From contig CAMCBV010000033.1 in NCBI GenBank assembly GCA_945873125.1, forward strand, positions 1 to 32,554: a stretch of 32,554 nt of DNA, written 5' to 3'. Shown in pieces: positions 16,784 to 25,002 of the stretch (within the stretch, counting starts at the first letter, position 1; the number at the start of each line of letters is the position of its first letter). This DNA is from Prosthecobacter debontii (lineage in GTDB: Bacteria; Verrucomicrobiota; Verrucomicrobiia; Verrucomicrobiales; Akkermansiaceae). The position numbers were made by a program, and so were the translations under genes. The notes under the pieces are model-generated. The model saw only the letters and a list, made by a program, of their open reading frames with translations. It had not been told where the DNA came from and did not search any database.

Positions 16784-17329
16784 ATGAACGATATCAAAAT
16801 CACACTCCACACCACTGCAGGCGACATCGACGCGACATTCTACGCCTCCAAAGCTCCCGTCACCTGTGCCAACTTTCTTAACCTATCACAGCGTGGTTAC
16901 TACAACGGTGTGGCCTTTCACCGAGTCATCGAAGGTTTTATGCTACAAGGTGGCGATCCGACCGAAAGCGGCCGTGGCGGACCAGGTTATAAGTTTGCCG
17001 ATGAATTCCATCCCGAACTCCGTCACCGTGCTCCTGGTGTTTTCTCCATGGCAAATGCCGGTCCGGGAACCAACGGCTCCCAATTTTTCATCACCACCAC
17101 TCCGACTCCGTTCCTAGACAACCGTCACTCCGTCTTCGGTCAAGTCACTAATGGCCTGGACGTCGTCGAAAAAATCACCGGCAAGAACAACACCGGTGAG
17201 CGCGGCTGCAAGTTCAACGGGGTTGGCGATAAAATCACCTCTGTCACCATCCATGACGATACCACTGAGCTTTTCGCAGATCAAAAAGACAACATCGAGC
17301 ACTGGAACTCCATCTTGGACAAAGCCTGA
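16784..17329 (+). CDS. Peptidyl-prolyl cis-trans isomerase, cyclophilin type
   Basis: Cyclophilins speed up proline isomerisation during protein folding. This 181-residue cytoplasmic form has no signal peptide. The active-site motif [15 protein letters not shown] (45-59) holds the catalytic Arg47 and Gln55. [15 protein letters not shown] and [11 protein letters not shown] are the other conserved cyclophilin blocks. The C-terminal 25 residues ([18 protein letters not shown]) extend slightly beyond the usual small bacterial cyclophilin fold. It is followed 62 nt downstream by an ABC ATPase, with an AT-rich heptad tract between. Confidence 0.96.
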   Translation: MNDIKITLHTTAGDIDATFYASKAPVTCANFLNLSQRGYYNGVAFHRVIEGFMLQGGDPTESGRGGPGYKFADEFHPELRHRAPGVFSMANAGPGTNGSQFFITTTPTPFLDNRHSVFGQVTNGLDVVEKITGKNNTGERGCKFNGVGDKITSVTIHDDTTELFADQKDNIEHWNSILDKA

Positions 17330-17357
17330 TCCGGATTAATCCAGCTCTTCATTTGGA

Positions 17358-17385
17358 ATTTAAAATTTAGAGTTTAAAGTTTTCT
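17358..17385 (+). repeat. Heptad tract (GTTTAAA family) upstream of ABC ATPase
   Basis: The units ATTTAAA, ATTTAGA, GTTTAAA, GTTTTCT run at exact 7-nt spacing and end 6 nt before the ATG at 17392. Same family and same orientation relative to the gene as the tract upstream of trpA (6124-6151) and of the TIM-barrel gene (27536-27561). Confidence 0.7.
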
Positions 17386-17391
17386 CAGCCC

Positions 17392-18363
17392 ATGCTCCTC
17401 GACGTCAAACACCTGACCACTCGCTTCCACACCCGTAATGGTGTGGTTCATGCGGTTGAAGACGTCTCATTCAATTTGGAGCGTGGGCAAACCTTGGGAA
17501 TCGTTGGGGAGTCGGGATCCGGAAAATCGGTCACCTGCTATTCCCTACTCGGTCTGATACCGACACCTCCGGGTCGCATCGTTCGCGGCACGGCAATGTT
17601 CGACGGGATCGATCTCCTCAGTGCTAGCGAGAGACAGCTTCGCGAAATCCGGGGAAAAAGGATTTCGATGATTTTCCAAGATCCCATGACATCGCTGAAT
17701 CCTTACATGCGAATTAGCGATCAGATCACCGAGCCTTTGGAGTTGCATGAAAACATCAAAGGAAAGGCAGCATTAACTCGTGCGATTGATGCTCTTGCAG
17801 AAGTTGGAATTGCTGAACCGGAAAAGCGCATACATTCCTATCCACACGAGTTTTCAGGAGGCATGCGCCAACGGGTCATGATCGCGATGGCGTTGATTAC
17901 CAAGCCGGAACTTTTGATCTGTGATGAGCCCACCACCGCGCTTGATGTCACAGTTCAGAAACAAGTGTTGGAACTGATCAAAGACCGCCAAAAGCAACTC
18001 GGCACGTCAATCATCTTCATCACCCACGATTTGGCCGTGGTTTCCGAGGTCTGCGATCATATCAATGTCATGTATGCGGGACGCATTGTCGAGAGTGCCC
18101 GACGTAATGACCTCTTCAGTCATCCTCTGCATGCTTATACCCGATCCTTGTTGAAATCGATTCCTGCTGCCCAACCCAAGGGCCAGCCACTGATGACCAT
18201 TCCCGGACTGCCGCCAAACCTTACAAATCCTCCCAAAGGCTGTGCGTTTCAGCCCCGTAATCTAGTGGGAAATCCTGAGCTTTGCCTGACTCTTGACCAA
18301 CCCCAGCTCTCTGAACTTCAACCCGGTCATTTCGTTCAGAGTTGCCCCGGTTGCCTCGCATAA
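17392..18363 (+). CDS. Oligo/dipeptide ABC transporter ATP-binding protein (DppD/OppD-like)
   Basis: This 323-residue cytoplasmic ATPase would power peptide or nickel import. Walker A is GESGSGKS (39-46), Q-loop [12 protein letters not shown] (93-104), signature FSGGMRQR (154-161), Walker [13 protein letters not shown] (174-185), H-loop THDLAVV. The C-terminal region that is diagnostic of oligopeptide-type ATPases is present (PGLPPNL, GCAFQPR), with one of the usual cysteine pattern positions altered (GCAFQPRN). No permease, binding protein or DppF-type second ATPase is next to it, so the rest of the transporter is elsewhere. It may share a transcript with ribH 70 nt downstream, but a TTGACA at 18399 may be an own promoter for ribH. 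Confidence 0.93.
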   Translation: MLLDVKHLTTRFHTRNGVVHAVEDVSFNLERGQTLGIVGESGSGKSVTCYSLLGLIPTPPGRIVRGTAMFDGIDLLSASERQLREIRGKRISMIFQDPMTSLNPYMRISDQITEPLELHENIKGKAALTRAIDALAEVGIAEPEKRIHSYPHEFSGGMRQRVMIAMALITKPELLICDEPTTALDVTVQKQVLELIKDRQKQLGTSIIFITHDLAVVSEVCDHINVMYAGRIVESARRNDLFSHPLHAYTRSLLKSIPAAQPKGQPLMTIPGLPPNLTNPPKGCAFQPRNLVGNPELCLTLDQPQLSELQPGHFVQSCPGCLA

Positions 18364-18433
18364 CTGACAAAGATCTTACAAATGTTCTTCCCTGCCAGTT
18401 GACATTTATTTCGCTTACCTTCATAGCCAATAC

Positions 18434-18940
18434 ATGTCCACCGCACTGCAGCCCAAACCAAGGATCATCGGCCAGAAGGCTAAGGTCTCTATTGTCGCTT
18501 CAAAATACAACGAGCAGTTCACGGATTCACTTGTGGAAAACGCCATTTCTGAGCTCGGGGAGCTCATTCCCATGGCGCGTATCGATCTCATACGCGTTCC
18601 CGGTGCTTTTGAAATTCCGGTCGTCGTCTCCAAATTGATGCAGAGCAACAACATCAATTGCATCATCGCACTCGGTGTCATCATTCGGGGTGATACCCAT
18701 CACGCTGACCTCGTCGCATCCTCGGTCACCCAGTCACTTCAAAATCTCGCCGTCAGCAACTGCGTTCCAATCATTCACGAAGTCCTGCTCGTCGAGGATG
18801 AAAAACAAGCCCATGCCCGCTGCATTGCCGCCAGCATGAATCGCGGCAGAGAAGCGGCCAAAGCTGCTGTCGGCATGATCGACATCTTTGCGCAAATCGA
18901 AAAAACGATTCCCAAACCTTCCCCAAATATTTCCAGATAA
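18434..18940 (+). CDS. ribH: 6,7-dimethyl-8-ribityllumazine synthase (riboflavin synthase beta chain)
   Basis: RibH joins 5-amino-6-ribitylaminouracil with dihydroxybutanone phosphate to form lumazine, the penultimate step of riboflavin synthesis. The 168 residues match the family length. The substrate region RVPGAFEIPVV (54-64) and the catalytic His region GVIIRGDTHHADLV (81-94) are conserved. The ATG at 18434 gives a short N-terminal extension (STALQPKPRI). nusB follows at 4 nt, the classic ribH-nusB pair, so the two are probably one transcript. Confidence 0.96.
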   Translation: MSTALQPKPRIIGQKAKVSIVASKYNEQFTDSLVENAISELGELIPMARIDLIRVPGAFEIPVVVSKLMQSNNINCIIALGVIIRGDTHHADLVASSVTQSLQNLAVSNCVPIIHEVLLVEDEKQAHARCIAASMNRGREAAKAAVGMIDIFAQIEKTIPKPSPNISR

Positions 18941-18944
18941 AGAC

Positions 18945-19835
18945 ATGCCAAGCCGCAGGCAAATACGGGAAGCCGCCATCCAATTTCTCTACTGTTCCGA
19001 TATTGAAGGCGGAGCCTCGCCAGCAGAGTTACGTGAACCATTCTGGCAATTTCTCACGGAATCAGATCGAAAAAATCTATCGTTTGCGACATTCCGGACC
19101 GTACAACACTTGGCGATCGGCCGCCAATCCAGACTTGTTGAATTTGTAGAGCGCGCCGAAGTTGCCAAAGCTCATATCACCGCCATTCCCGGTGCTGAAG
19201 CCTTGGTCATGGATTTGAATCGCCTGCTCGCGCTCGAATCCTCATGGAGTATTTCCTACGCTCAACTCGAAAAAACCCCAAAAGCCGGAGAAGATCAAGA
19301 CGTTGCCGACGAACTCGATTCAGCGCTCGCTCGTTTCTTTGCAATCGATCAAGACCTCGCGTTCAATCGCGATAAATTTCTCAAATCCAGCGAGGACTTC
19401 CCCCAAATTAAGTCCCAGCTCGAAGCTCTCAACGCAACGATTCGCCGTTTGCAGCGCATCTCGAATCGCCTCCGTATGGTTGAAACTCCAGAGAGTTTCC
19501 CAGATCAGGCGGACCTCGCAAAAATCCGCCAATCCAAAGCCGAGATTTCCTTACTCATCTCCCAGACCGATGCATTGGTGGATGCCCTGCTCGCCTGCAA
19601 ACCTGAGATTGATGAAAAACTATCCGCCCTCGTCGAGAACTACTCGCCAGAACGGATCGATCCCGTGGACCGCGCGGTATTGAGACTCGGTACCTACGAA
19701 CTTCTCAAGACTGACACGCCGAACAAAGTGATCATCAACGAAGCCATCGAACTCGCGAAACGCTTCGGCACTACCGATTCCAATCGCTTTGTCAATGGCA
19801 TGTTAGACTCCGTCTCGAAGTCCGTAGTTGGATGA
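18945..19835 (+). CDS. nusB: Transcription antitermination factor NusB, enlarged
   Basis: NusB with NusE forms part of the rRNA transcription antitermination complex. The start at 18945 (MPSRRQIREAAIQFLYCSD) matches the normal NusB N-terminus; an upstream ATG at 18888 lies in the ribH end and is not used. The C-terminus (residues about 238-296: IDPVDRAVLRLGTYEL, VIINEAIELAKRFG, FVNGMLD) is canonical. The total is 296 residues, about twice the usual 130-160. The additional roughly 150 residues (about 45-225) sit in the middle and are charged and helical, with probable coiled coil. The reading frame is intact, so it is not a fusion by frameshift. It immediately follows ribH. Confidence 0.93.
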   Translation: MPSRRQIREAAIQFLYCSDIEGGASPAELREPFWQFLTESDRKNLSFATFRTVQHLAIGRQSRLVEFVERAEVAKAHITAIPGAEALVMDLNRLLALESSWSISYAQLEKTPKAGEDQDVADELDSALARFFAIDQDLAFNRDKFLKSSEDFPQIKSQLEALNATIRRLQRISNRLRMVETPESFPDQADLAKIRQSKAEISLLISQTDALVDALLACKPEIDEKLSALVENYSPERIDPVDRAVLRLGTYELLKTDTPNKVIINEAIELAKRFGTTDSNRFVNGMLDSVSKSVVG

Positions 19836-19886
19836 GATTTATCGAGCCAAAATATGATTTTCATCCTGATTCGATGCTAAGTCATA

Positions 19887-19905
19887 TTTGAGAAATATTC
19901 TCAAA
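19887..19905. terminator. Hairpin between convergent nusB and phosphomutase genes
   Basis: TTTGAGAA (887-894) pairs with TTCTCAAA (898-905) around a 3-nt loop. The stem is AT-rich and flanked by an A-run on the right side. Its place between two convergent stops suggests a bidirectional terminator, but there is no proper T-run after the stem in either direction. Confidence 0.4.
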
Positions 19906-19913
19906 AAACAATT

Positions 19914-21842
19914 TTACCCGCGTGAATTCGCATCAATCTCAATCCATTTCCACAGTGCATGGATCGAATCGGCCACCTGTTGTTTGGTTGCTGCAAGATC
20001 ACCGCTAACTTTCGATTTTCCGTAAAGGTAGTATTTGATCTTCGGTTCGGTGCCGGAAGGACGGACCGCGAAGGACCGCCCATCGGCGAGATCGAAAAAC
20101 AACATTTTCTCTTTCGGCAATAAATCCCCTTCCTGGTCGTAGATGTCCTGTGATGAGAAATCACGAAAGCGCACAACCTCTGATCCATCGATCAATTTCG
20201 GCGGATCGTTCGCATAGGAATTGGCAAGTGTTTGGATTTTTGCCGCACCATCCGCACCCTCCATCGTCAGGGATTTTCCGACTTCCAGATAATAACCGAA
20301 TTGTTCGAAAAGCTCGTCGAGGAGCCTAGGTAAAGTTTTGCCAACCGACTTCGCGTAAGCCGCAACTTCCGCGAACATCAGTGTCGCGCCGTTGGCATCT
20401 TTGTCCCGCACAGCATCGGATCCAAGATAACCGTAGCTCTCCTCGCCACCAAAGACAAAGAAGCGTGAGTATTCCAGGCGCAGAGCGCGGGTTTCATCTT
20501 CCGTAAGGTTGCGGTAGTCACCTTTTTTATCTGAAGGGATCGCGTCCTCGTATTTCTTGAGCTTTGCGGAAATGTATTTGAAACCTGTTAGGGTATCGAC
20601 CACCGAAACTCCGAACGAATCGGCGATTGCGGTTTGCAACTCGGTGGTGACGAAGGTTTTGATCAGCACCGCGCGTGTGCGGTTTGAATGACTGATCCAA
20701 CCCAGTTCGAACATGGTCTTCAAACGGTACCACGCCATCAAAGAACCGATCTGGTTTCCGGTAAGCAGTACCATTTTTCCGTGATCGTCACGCGCGGCAA
20801 CACCCATCCGATCCGCATCAGGATCGGTTCCAATGACGATTTCCGCACCGGAGGATTCCGCGAGCTGGATCGCCATTGCAAGTGCCGGACCGTTTTCCGG
20901 GTTTGGTGAATCGACGGTTGGAAAACGTCCGTCCTGAATATCTTGTTCGGGAACGGTTAGAACCTCGAAACCCAGCTGTCTCAGCATCGGTACGTTGATA
21001 TGTCCGCCCGTGCCGTGCAGGTTGGTGAAAACGATTTTCGTCGATGTCTTTTTCAATAGCTCAGGCTGCAACAACAAGGTTTTCAACAGCGTGACGTAAA
21101 CCTCATCAAAATCCGCACCCAGGGTTTTGATCGTTCCCTGCTGCGCAATCGGCAAAGGCTCGTAGCACTCACTGGTGACGGCGTTCACTTCGCCAATGAT
21201 CGCCGTCGCGTGTGGCTCGACGATTTGTGCGCCGTCATTGAAATAGGCCTTGAAACCGCAATCGTGCGATGGGTTATGGCTGGCAGTAATCACCACACCG
21301 GAATCCGCGCGAAGCTGGCGAATCGCAAATGACAACTGCGGGGTCGAGCGCGGTCCATCGAACACATACGCATCGCAGCCATGCTCCGCACAAACTTTGG
21401 CGCAGAAATCCGCAAAGTCTTTCGAGAAATGCCGAGTATCGTGGGCGAACACAAAAGTAACTTTTCCGCCACTTTTTCCGCCCACGGATTTCATGTAGGC
21501 AATCAAGCCACGAATCGCGCGGGAGACGTTGTAATAATTCATCGTCGCGGTGCCGACGCATGGAAACTCCGGACGCCCATTTGGTCCGCCAGCACCTTGC
21601 TCAGATGCGGTGATGGTGCGACCGATGGTGCGCCCCCTCAGTCCACCGGTGCCAAAAGCGAGAGTTTTGAAAAAACGGTCGTTCAGTTCGGAAAACATTT
21701 CTGCTTCCAAAAGCTCACTGACCGCGCGTTTGGGTAAATCACTAGCAGATCCTGCCAGCAAGGATTCGATGTTTGCTTTTGCGGAAGGCAAAATTTTCCC
21801 CGAAGTAACGGCGGCGGCGAGAGTCACGGAAAGATCGTTCAT
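19914..21842 (-). CDS. Phosphohexomutase (phosphoglucomutase/phosphomannomutase)
   Basis: The enzyme interconverts sugar 1- and 6-phosphates. Starting at ATG 21842 gives 642 residues. The upstream 60 residues in the same frame overlap the permease gene and are not used, since ATG 21842 overlaps the permease stop by ATGA. The phosphoserine motif VITASHNPSHDCGFK (S188), metal-binding GTDPDADRMG, substrate loop GGEESYGYLGSD and phosphate-binding RPSGTEPKIKYY are all present. The length fits the PGM2-like alpha-PGM group. It is the last gene of a group with a metal ABC transporter; the functional link is unclear. It is convergent with nusB. Confidence 0.95.
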   Translation of the reverse strand: MNDLSVTLAAAVTSGKILPSAKANIESLLAGSASDLPKRAVSELLEAEMFSELNDRFFKTLAFGTGGLRGRTIGRTITASEQGAGGPNGRPEFPCVGTATMNYYNVSRAIRGLIAYMKSVGGKSGGKVTFVFAHDTRHFSKDFADFCAKVCAEHGCDAYVFDGPRSTPQLSFAIRQLRADSGVVITASHNPSHDCGFKAYFNDGAQIVEPHATAIIGEVNAVTSECYEPLPIAQQGTIKTLGADFDEVYVTLLKTLLLQPELLKKTSTKIVFTNLHGTGGHINVPMLRQLGFEVLTVPEQDIQDGRFPTVDSPNPENGPALAMAIQLAESSGAEIVIGTDPDADRMGVAARDDHGKMVLLTGNQIGSLMAWYRLKTMFELGWISHSNRTRAVLIKTFVTTELQTAIADSFGVSVVDTLTGFKYISAKLKKYEDAIPSDKKGDYRNLTEDETRALRLEYSRFFVFGGEESYGYLGSDAVRDKDANGATLMFAEVAAYAKSVGKTLPRLLDELFEQFGYYLEVGKSLTMEGADGAAKIQTLANSYANDPPKLIDGSEVVRFRDFSSQDIYDQEGDLLPKEKMLFFDLADGRSFAVRPSGTEPKIKYYLYGKSKVSGDLAATKQQVADSIHALWKWIEIDANSRG

Positions 21843-22693
21843 GGGCGTCGATTGAAAATAAATTTCGGAACTAAGAGACCGTATTTCGGGCTGAACAGGT
21901 AGGCTAAAATAAACAAAATTCCGAGCAAAATCACAATCGCCGGACCGGGTGAAATTCCAAAGTAACCCGATAACAAAACCGCAATAACGGAGCCGATCCC
22001 ACCGATCAGCCCCCCACCCCAAAACAAGGCGGAAGTTTTATCAGTCAGCAATGAGACCGTCGCAGCTGGCGTGACGAGTAACCCGACGGATAGCACGCAG
22101 CCAACGGCTTGCAGTGACGAGACCAATGCCAGCACAAGCATCATGAAAACGAGGTATTGCATCGTACGGGTTGGAACACCCTGCGCCGCTGCGACGTTTG
22201 GTTCGAACAAGGTCAGCAGTATCGGCCGCATCAACAGATTGCCGGCGATCAAAATCACAGCACCCATTGAGTAAGCGAGCCAAAGATCGGAATTTGCAAT
22301 CGCAAGGATATCACCAAAAAGCCAATGCTCAAGCTCACTGCGGGTTTCCAGTTTTGGAAGGATCGCAACACCTGCCGCAAACGCCGCGGTGTAGAGCACC
22401 GCCAACGAAGTTCCCTCCGCAATTCGTTTTCCGCGAGCGACCGCAACCGAGCCCAAACCCACCAGTAAAGCGGCGAACAGCGCACCGATGAAAGCGTTCC
22501 ATTGCGAGAGATAACCCGTGACCCATATCCCCAACGCAATTCCCGGCAGCATGGTGTGGGACAAGGCGGAAACCGACAGGGCATTTCTACGCAACACGAC
22601 AAACCCACTGAAAAATCCATTGGTGAATCCAATGAACGCCGCAGCCGCCAAGGTGCGCTGGTAAAAGGGGCTGTTTAAAAGTTCTTCAAACAT
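21839..22693 (-). CDS. Zn/Mn-type ABC transporter permease (ABC-3 family)
   Basis: The 284-residue protein has about eight hydrophobic segments and the family's features (VVLRRNALSVSALSHTMLPGIALG near residue 30, LLVTPAATVSLLTDK near 220). It belongs to the ABC-3 permeases (ZnuB, MntB, TroC) that import zinc, manganese or iron. It overlaps its ATPase gene by 8 nt upstream and the phosphomutase gene by 4 nt downstream, so translation is probably coupled. Which metal is moved cannot be told from sequence. No substrate-binding protein gene was found in the window next to it. Confidence 0.9.
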   Translation of the reverse strand: MFEELLNSPFYQRTLAAAAFIGFTNGFFSGFVVLRRNALSVSALSHTMLPGIALGIWVTGYLSQWNAFIGALFAALLVGLGSVAVARGKRIAEGTSLAVLYTAAFAAGVAILPKLETRSELEHWLFGDILAIANSDLWLAYSMGAVILIAGNLLMRPILLTLFEPNVAAAQGVPTRTMQYLVFMMLVLALVSSLQAVGCVLSVGLLVTPAATVSLLTDKTSALFWGGGLIGGIGSVIAVLLSGYFGISPGPAIVILLGILFILAYLFSPKYGLLVPKFIFNRRP

Positions 22694-23456
22694 GACTTTG
22701 GGTTTCTGTGACCGCGAACGTTTTCGAAATCAGTGACGGTGTTAAAACCGATGCAACATCGCCGAAGCCGACCTGTTGGGTATTGATCACAAGGACTTCA
22801 TCAAACAACAAGGGCGCCGATCCAAGATCGTGATGCGAGGCGATGATCAGACGTCCCTCTGCTGCGAGTTTCGCGAGTAGATCACCTAACAAAATCGATG
22901 CATTGCGATCGAGTCCGGTGAACGGTTCGTCTAACAAAAGCACATGCGCTTCCTGAGCTAAGGCTCTCGCTAGGAACGCCCGTTGCTGCTGACCTCCGGA
23001 AAGTTCGCGGATCTGCCTGTCTTGCAAATCCATCAGGTTCAGTGATTCCAATGCCTTATCCACCGCCGCTTGATCTTCATTTGAAAACTTGCGCCACCAA
23101 CCCGTTTGCGGATACCTGCCCATTTCCACCAAACCTCGAACCGTGATCGGAAATGACCAATCGATTTCCTCACGCTGGGGCAAATACGCAAATTCGCGAG
23201 ACCATTTTTGAACGGAAGTTCCGCGCCATAAAATATTTCCCGACTGTCGCGTCACCAAACCAGCGATCGCTTTCAGCAAGGTCGATTTCCCTGCTCCGTT
23301 TGGTCCAACCAACGCAACACGATTTCCACAAGAGGTCGCAAAGGAAACGCCATCCAGCGCCAAAATATCCCGATACGATACCGTCAACCCCTCGATCACC
23401 AACTCGTGGTGATGGCTGTGATGCGCGCAACAGTCGTGATGAGTTTCCTCTTTCAA
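22686..23456 (-). CDS. Zn/Mn-type ABC transporter ATP-binding protein, His-rich start
   Basis: This 256-residue ATPase has Walker A GPNGAGKSTLL, Q-loop YLPQREEIDW, signature LSGGQQQRAFLARAL, Walker B HVLLLDEPFTGLD and H-loop SHHDLG, typical of the metal-import subfamily. Its N-terminus is unusual: HHDCCAHHSHHHE (residues 5-17) is a dense cluster of His and Cys that could bind Zn or another metal. The cluster lies at the very start, so it is present only if translation begins at this ATG, which overlaps the preceding gene by 4 nt (ATGA). Residues after it (LVIEGLTVSYRD) are the normal start of the domain, so the His-rich part is an extension. Confidence 0.92.
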   Translation of the reverse strand: MKEETHHDCCAHHSHHHELVIEGLTVSYRDILALDGVSFATSCGNRVALVGPNGAGKSTLLKAIAGLVTRQSGNILWRGTSVQKWSREFAYLPQREEIDWSFPITVRGLVEMGRYPQTGWWRKFSNEDQAAVDKALESLNLMDLQDRQIRELSGGQQQRAFLARALAQEAHVLLLDEPFTGLDRNASILLGDLLAKLAAEGRLIIASHHDLGSAPLLFDEVLVINTQQVGFGDVASVLTPSLISKTFAVTETQSHV

Positions 23457-23905
23457 AATGTTAGCTCTAAAAATTCATCAAGGTTTCCCATCGCATCGAA
23501 GACCTGAGTAACGGTCTCCTGCCCCGTTGCCTCGATGACCAATTTCGCAAAACCGCGTCGGTCGCCCAACTCATACCAATTCACTTTCAGGTAAATCACC
23601 GGCTTGTCAGTATCGATGATGATGTCGCCCGTCAGTGGCTCGATCCCGCTTTCAGAGGATAAATTCCACGAAGATGGCTCACCCGCACTTTTCACTTCTA
23701 CGAATGCGGCACGCTCGGAAAGCGTCAAAATGTAGCGAGCACGAATCTGTTTCTTGGTTTTAGGCTCAGTGGTTCCACCGCCAACTGCAGGCTTCGATTT
23801 CGGCTCGGCCGTTAAATGCGAAAACACCAATCCCGAGGCAAGGATCGCCAATAATATCAATGCCGTGCGTATCAGCGGGGACCCTCTCACGCAACTAATG
23901 TGCAT
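23453..23905 (-). CDS. Small membrane-anchored protein of the metal-transport operon, unknown
   Basis: The 150-residue frame has a short basic start and one hydrophobic segment (about 11-30, TALILLAILASGLVFSHL) acting as signal anchor. A flexible Lys/Pro/Gly stretch (about 33-52) leads to a beta-rich periplasmic domain. The C-terminus (TQVFDAMGNLDEFLELTF) ends with a 4-nt overlap onto the ATPase start. The position is that of a substrate-binding protein, but it is far too short for a ZnuA/MntA type. It may be an accessory factor. The start could also be a GTG at 23890 (VRGSPLIRTALI). A dyad TGCATT-AATAA-AATGCA at 23901-23917 overlaps the ATG and could be an operator. No family was recognised. 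Confidence 0.55.
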   Translation of the reverse strand: MHISCVRGSPLIRTALILLAILASGLVFSHLTAEPKSKPAVGGGTTEPKTKKQIRARYILTLSERAAFVEVKSAGEPSSWNLSSESGIEPLTGDIIIDTDKPVIYLKVNWYELGDRRGFAKLVIEATGQETVTQVFDAMGNLDEFLELTF

Positions 23906-24049
23906 TAATAAAATGCAGCTGCAAGCGTAGAGTTCTTAACTGGGTCGGGTCGTTTTAACAAAACCACCGCCACTCGCATTCTCGACCCTAACCATTTTCA
24001 ATTTGACTTAAGCGTCAACAGCCTTAGCGATTCAGCTCAATCATAACCC

Positions 24050-24745
24050 ATGTCCAAAAACATCCTAATCATCGGCGGCAATTCTGGAATCGGTCTCTCG
24101 ACCGTGAAAAGACTCCAGACCGAAGGTCACCATCTTACGGTTGCTTCGCGTTCCGACTCCGCACTCTCAGAACTAGGTATTTCCACACAGCCATTTGATG
24201 CGGAAAATCCCGCACCCCTCGTTTTGCCCGAGACTCTGGACGGACTGATCTACTTTCCTGGCACCATCACACTCAAGCCATTCCATCGTCTGACCCGCGA
24301 GGATTTTCTCAGGGATTTCCAAATCAACTGTCTGGGAGCGGCTCAAGCGATCCAGTTCGCTTTGCCCGTATTGAAAAAATCAGGTAGCGCTTCGATCGTT
24401 CTGTTTTCGACTGTTGCGGTCGCGCAAGGCATGGCTTTTCACGCTTCCATCGCCTCCGCAAAGGCCGCCGTTGAAGGATTGACCAAGTCCCTGGCTGCTG
24501 AACTTGCCCCGAAAATCCGTGTCAATGCCATCGCCCCCTCACTCACCGATACTCCCCTCGCCCTGCCGCTTCTCGGAAACGAGGCGAAACGCGAGGCAGC
24601 TGAGAAACGCCACCCCCTCCAAAACATCGGAAATCCCGACCATATTGCTGAACTCGCCTCTTTCCTGCTTTCTGATGCCTCATCTTTCATTACCGGCCAA
24701 ATCCTCCATGCGGACGGCGGCTTGTCATCTGTCAGGACGTTTTGA
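24050..24745 (+). CDS. Short-chain dehydrogenase/reductase-like protein
   Basis: The 231-residue protein is a Rossmann-fold SDR: the cofactor-binding glycine motif GGNSGIG (9-15), an NAD(P)-interacting NCLG (93-96) and the substrate-side Ser/Thr (S120-T121) are present, as is K138. The catalytic Tyr, four residues before the Lys, is Ile134 here (FHASIASAK), so the standard Ser-Tyr-Lys set is incomplete. The C-terminal part (IRVNAIAPSLTDTPLA, FITGQILHADGG) is normal. It may be a non-oxidoreductase SDR or use another acid; related sequences with HAS-type replacement exist in my recollection. It is divergent from the metal-transport group. Confidence 0.85.
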   Translation: MSKNILIIGGNSGIGLSTVKRLQTEGHHLTVASRSDSALSELGISTQPFDAENPAPLVLPETLDGLIYFPGTITLKPFHRLTREDFLRDFQINCLGAAQAIQFALPVLKKSGSASIVLFSTVAVAQGMAFHASIASAKAAVEGLTKSLAAELAPKIRVNAIAPSLTDTPLALPLLGNEAKREAAEKRHPLQNIGNPDHIAELASFLLSDASSFITGQILHADGGLSSVRTF

Positions 24746-24756
24746 TAAGATTTTTT

Positions 24757-24902
24757 AACCACGAAAGAAAAAGGAATGATGGACCGCGAGACTCCAGTCG
24801 CGCTGCTGCCTAAGAGCACGACTGGAGTCGCGCGGTCCATGTGGATTCGCCCCCCCAACCGGACCTTCCTGATTTTTTCGTGCTTTTGGTGTTTTTCGTG
24901 GT
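24757..24902. repeat. Nested inverted element: ACGAAA arms around a 26-bp hairpin
   Basis: Outer arms: AACCACGAAA (24757-24766) and its inverted copy at the right end (TTTCGTGGTT, 24893-24902). The right side has further ACGAAA-type sequence in roughly 10-nt units (24863-24902). Inside, 24779-24804 and 24815-24840 form a 26-bp stem with two mismatches and the loop GCTGCCTAAG. The hairpin begins at ATGGACCGCG and ends CGCGGTCCAT. It occupies most of the gap between the SDR and ABC-F genes. No ORF lies here. The hairpin looks like a palindromic element inserted into an older repeat. Confidence 0.65.
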
Positions 24903-25002
24903 TCCTGCTTCGGAAACCGATTTGAATGAGGGCTTTTAGAAAGCACAACTCCTACTTCCACGGCTTGACCAACCGCCGCGGGTGTGCAACCTCCCCGCGT
25001 TC

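Noticed and set aside
18399..18433. TTGACA promoter for ribH
   Set aside because: A -35-like TTGACA is present, but no -10 lies at proper spacing, and the leader would be nearly absent.
19914..22022. 60-residue N-terminal extension of the phosphohexomutase
   Set aside because: It overlaps the metal permease coding region, and ATG 21842 overlaps the permease stop as ATGA.
23901..23917. Zur or MntR operator (TGCATT-N5-AATGCA)
   Set aside because: The dyad overlaps the assumed ATG and does not match a known consensus closely; noted only within the gene entry.
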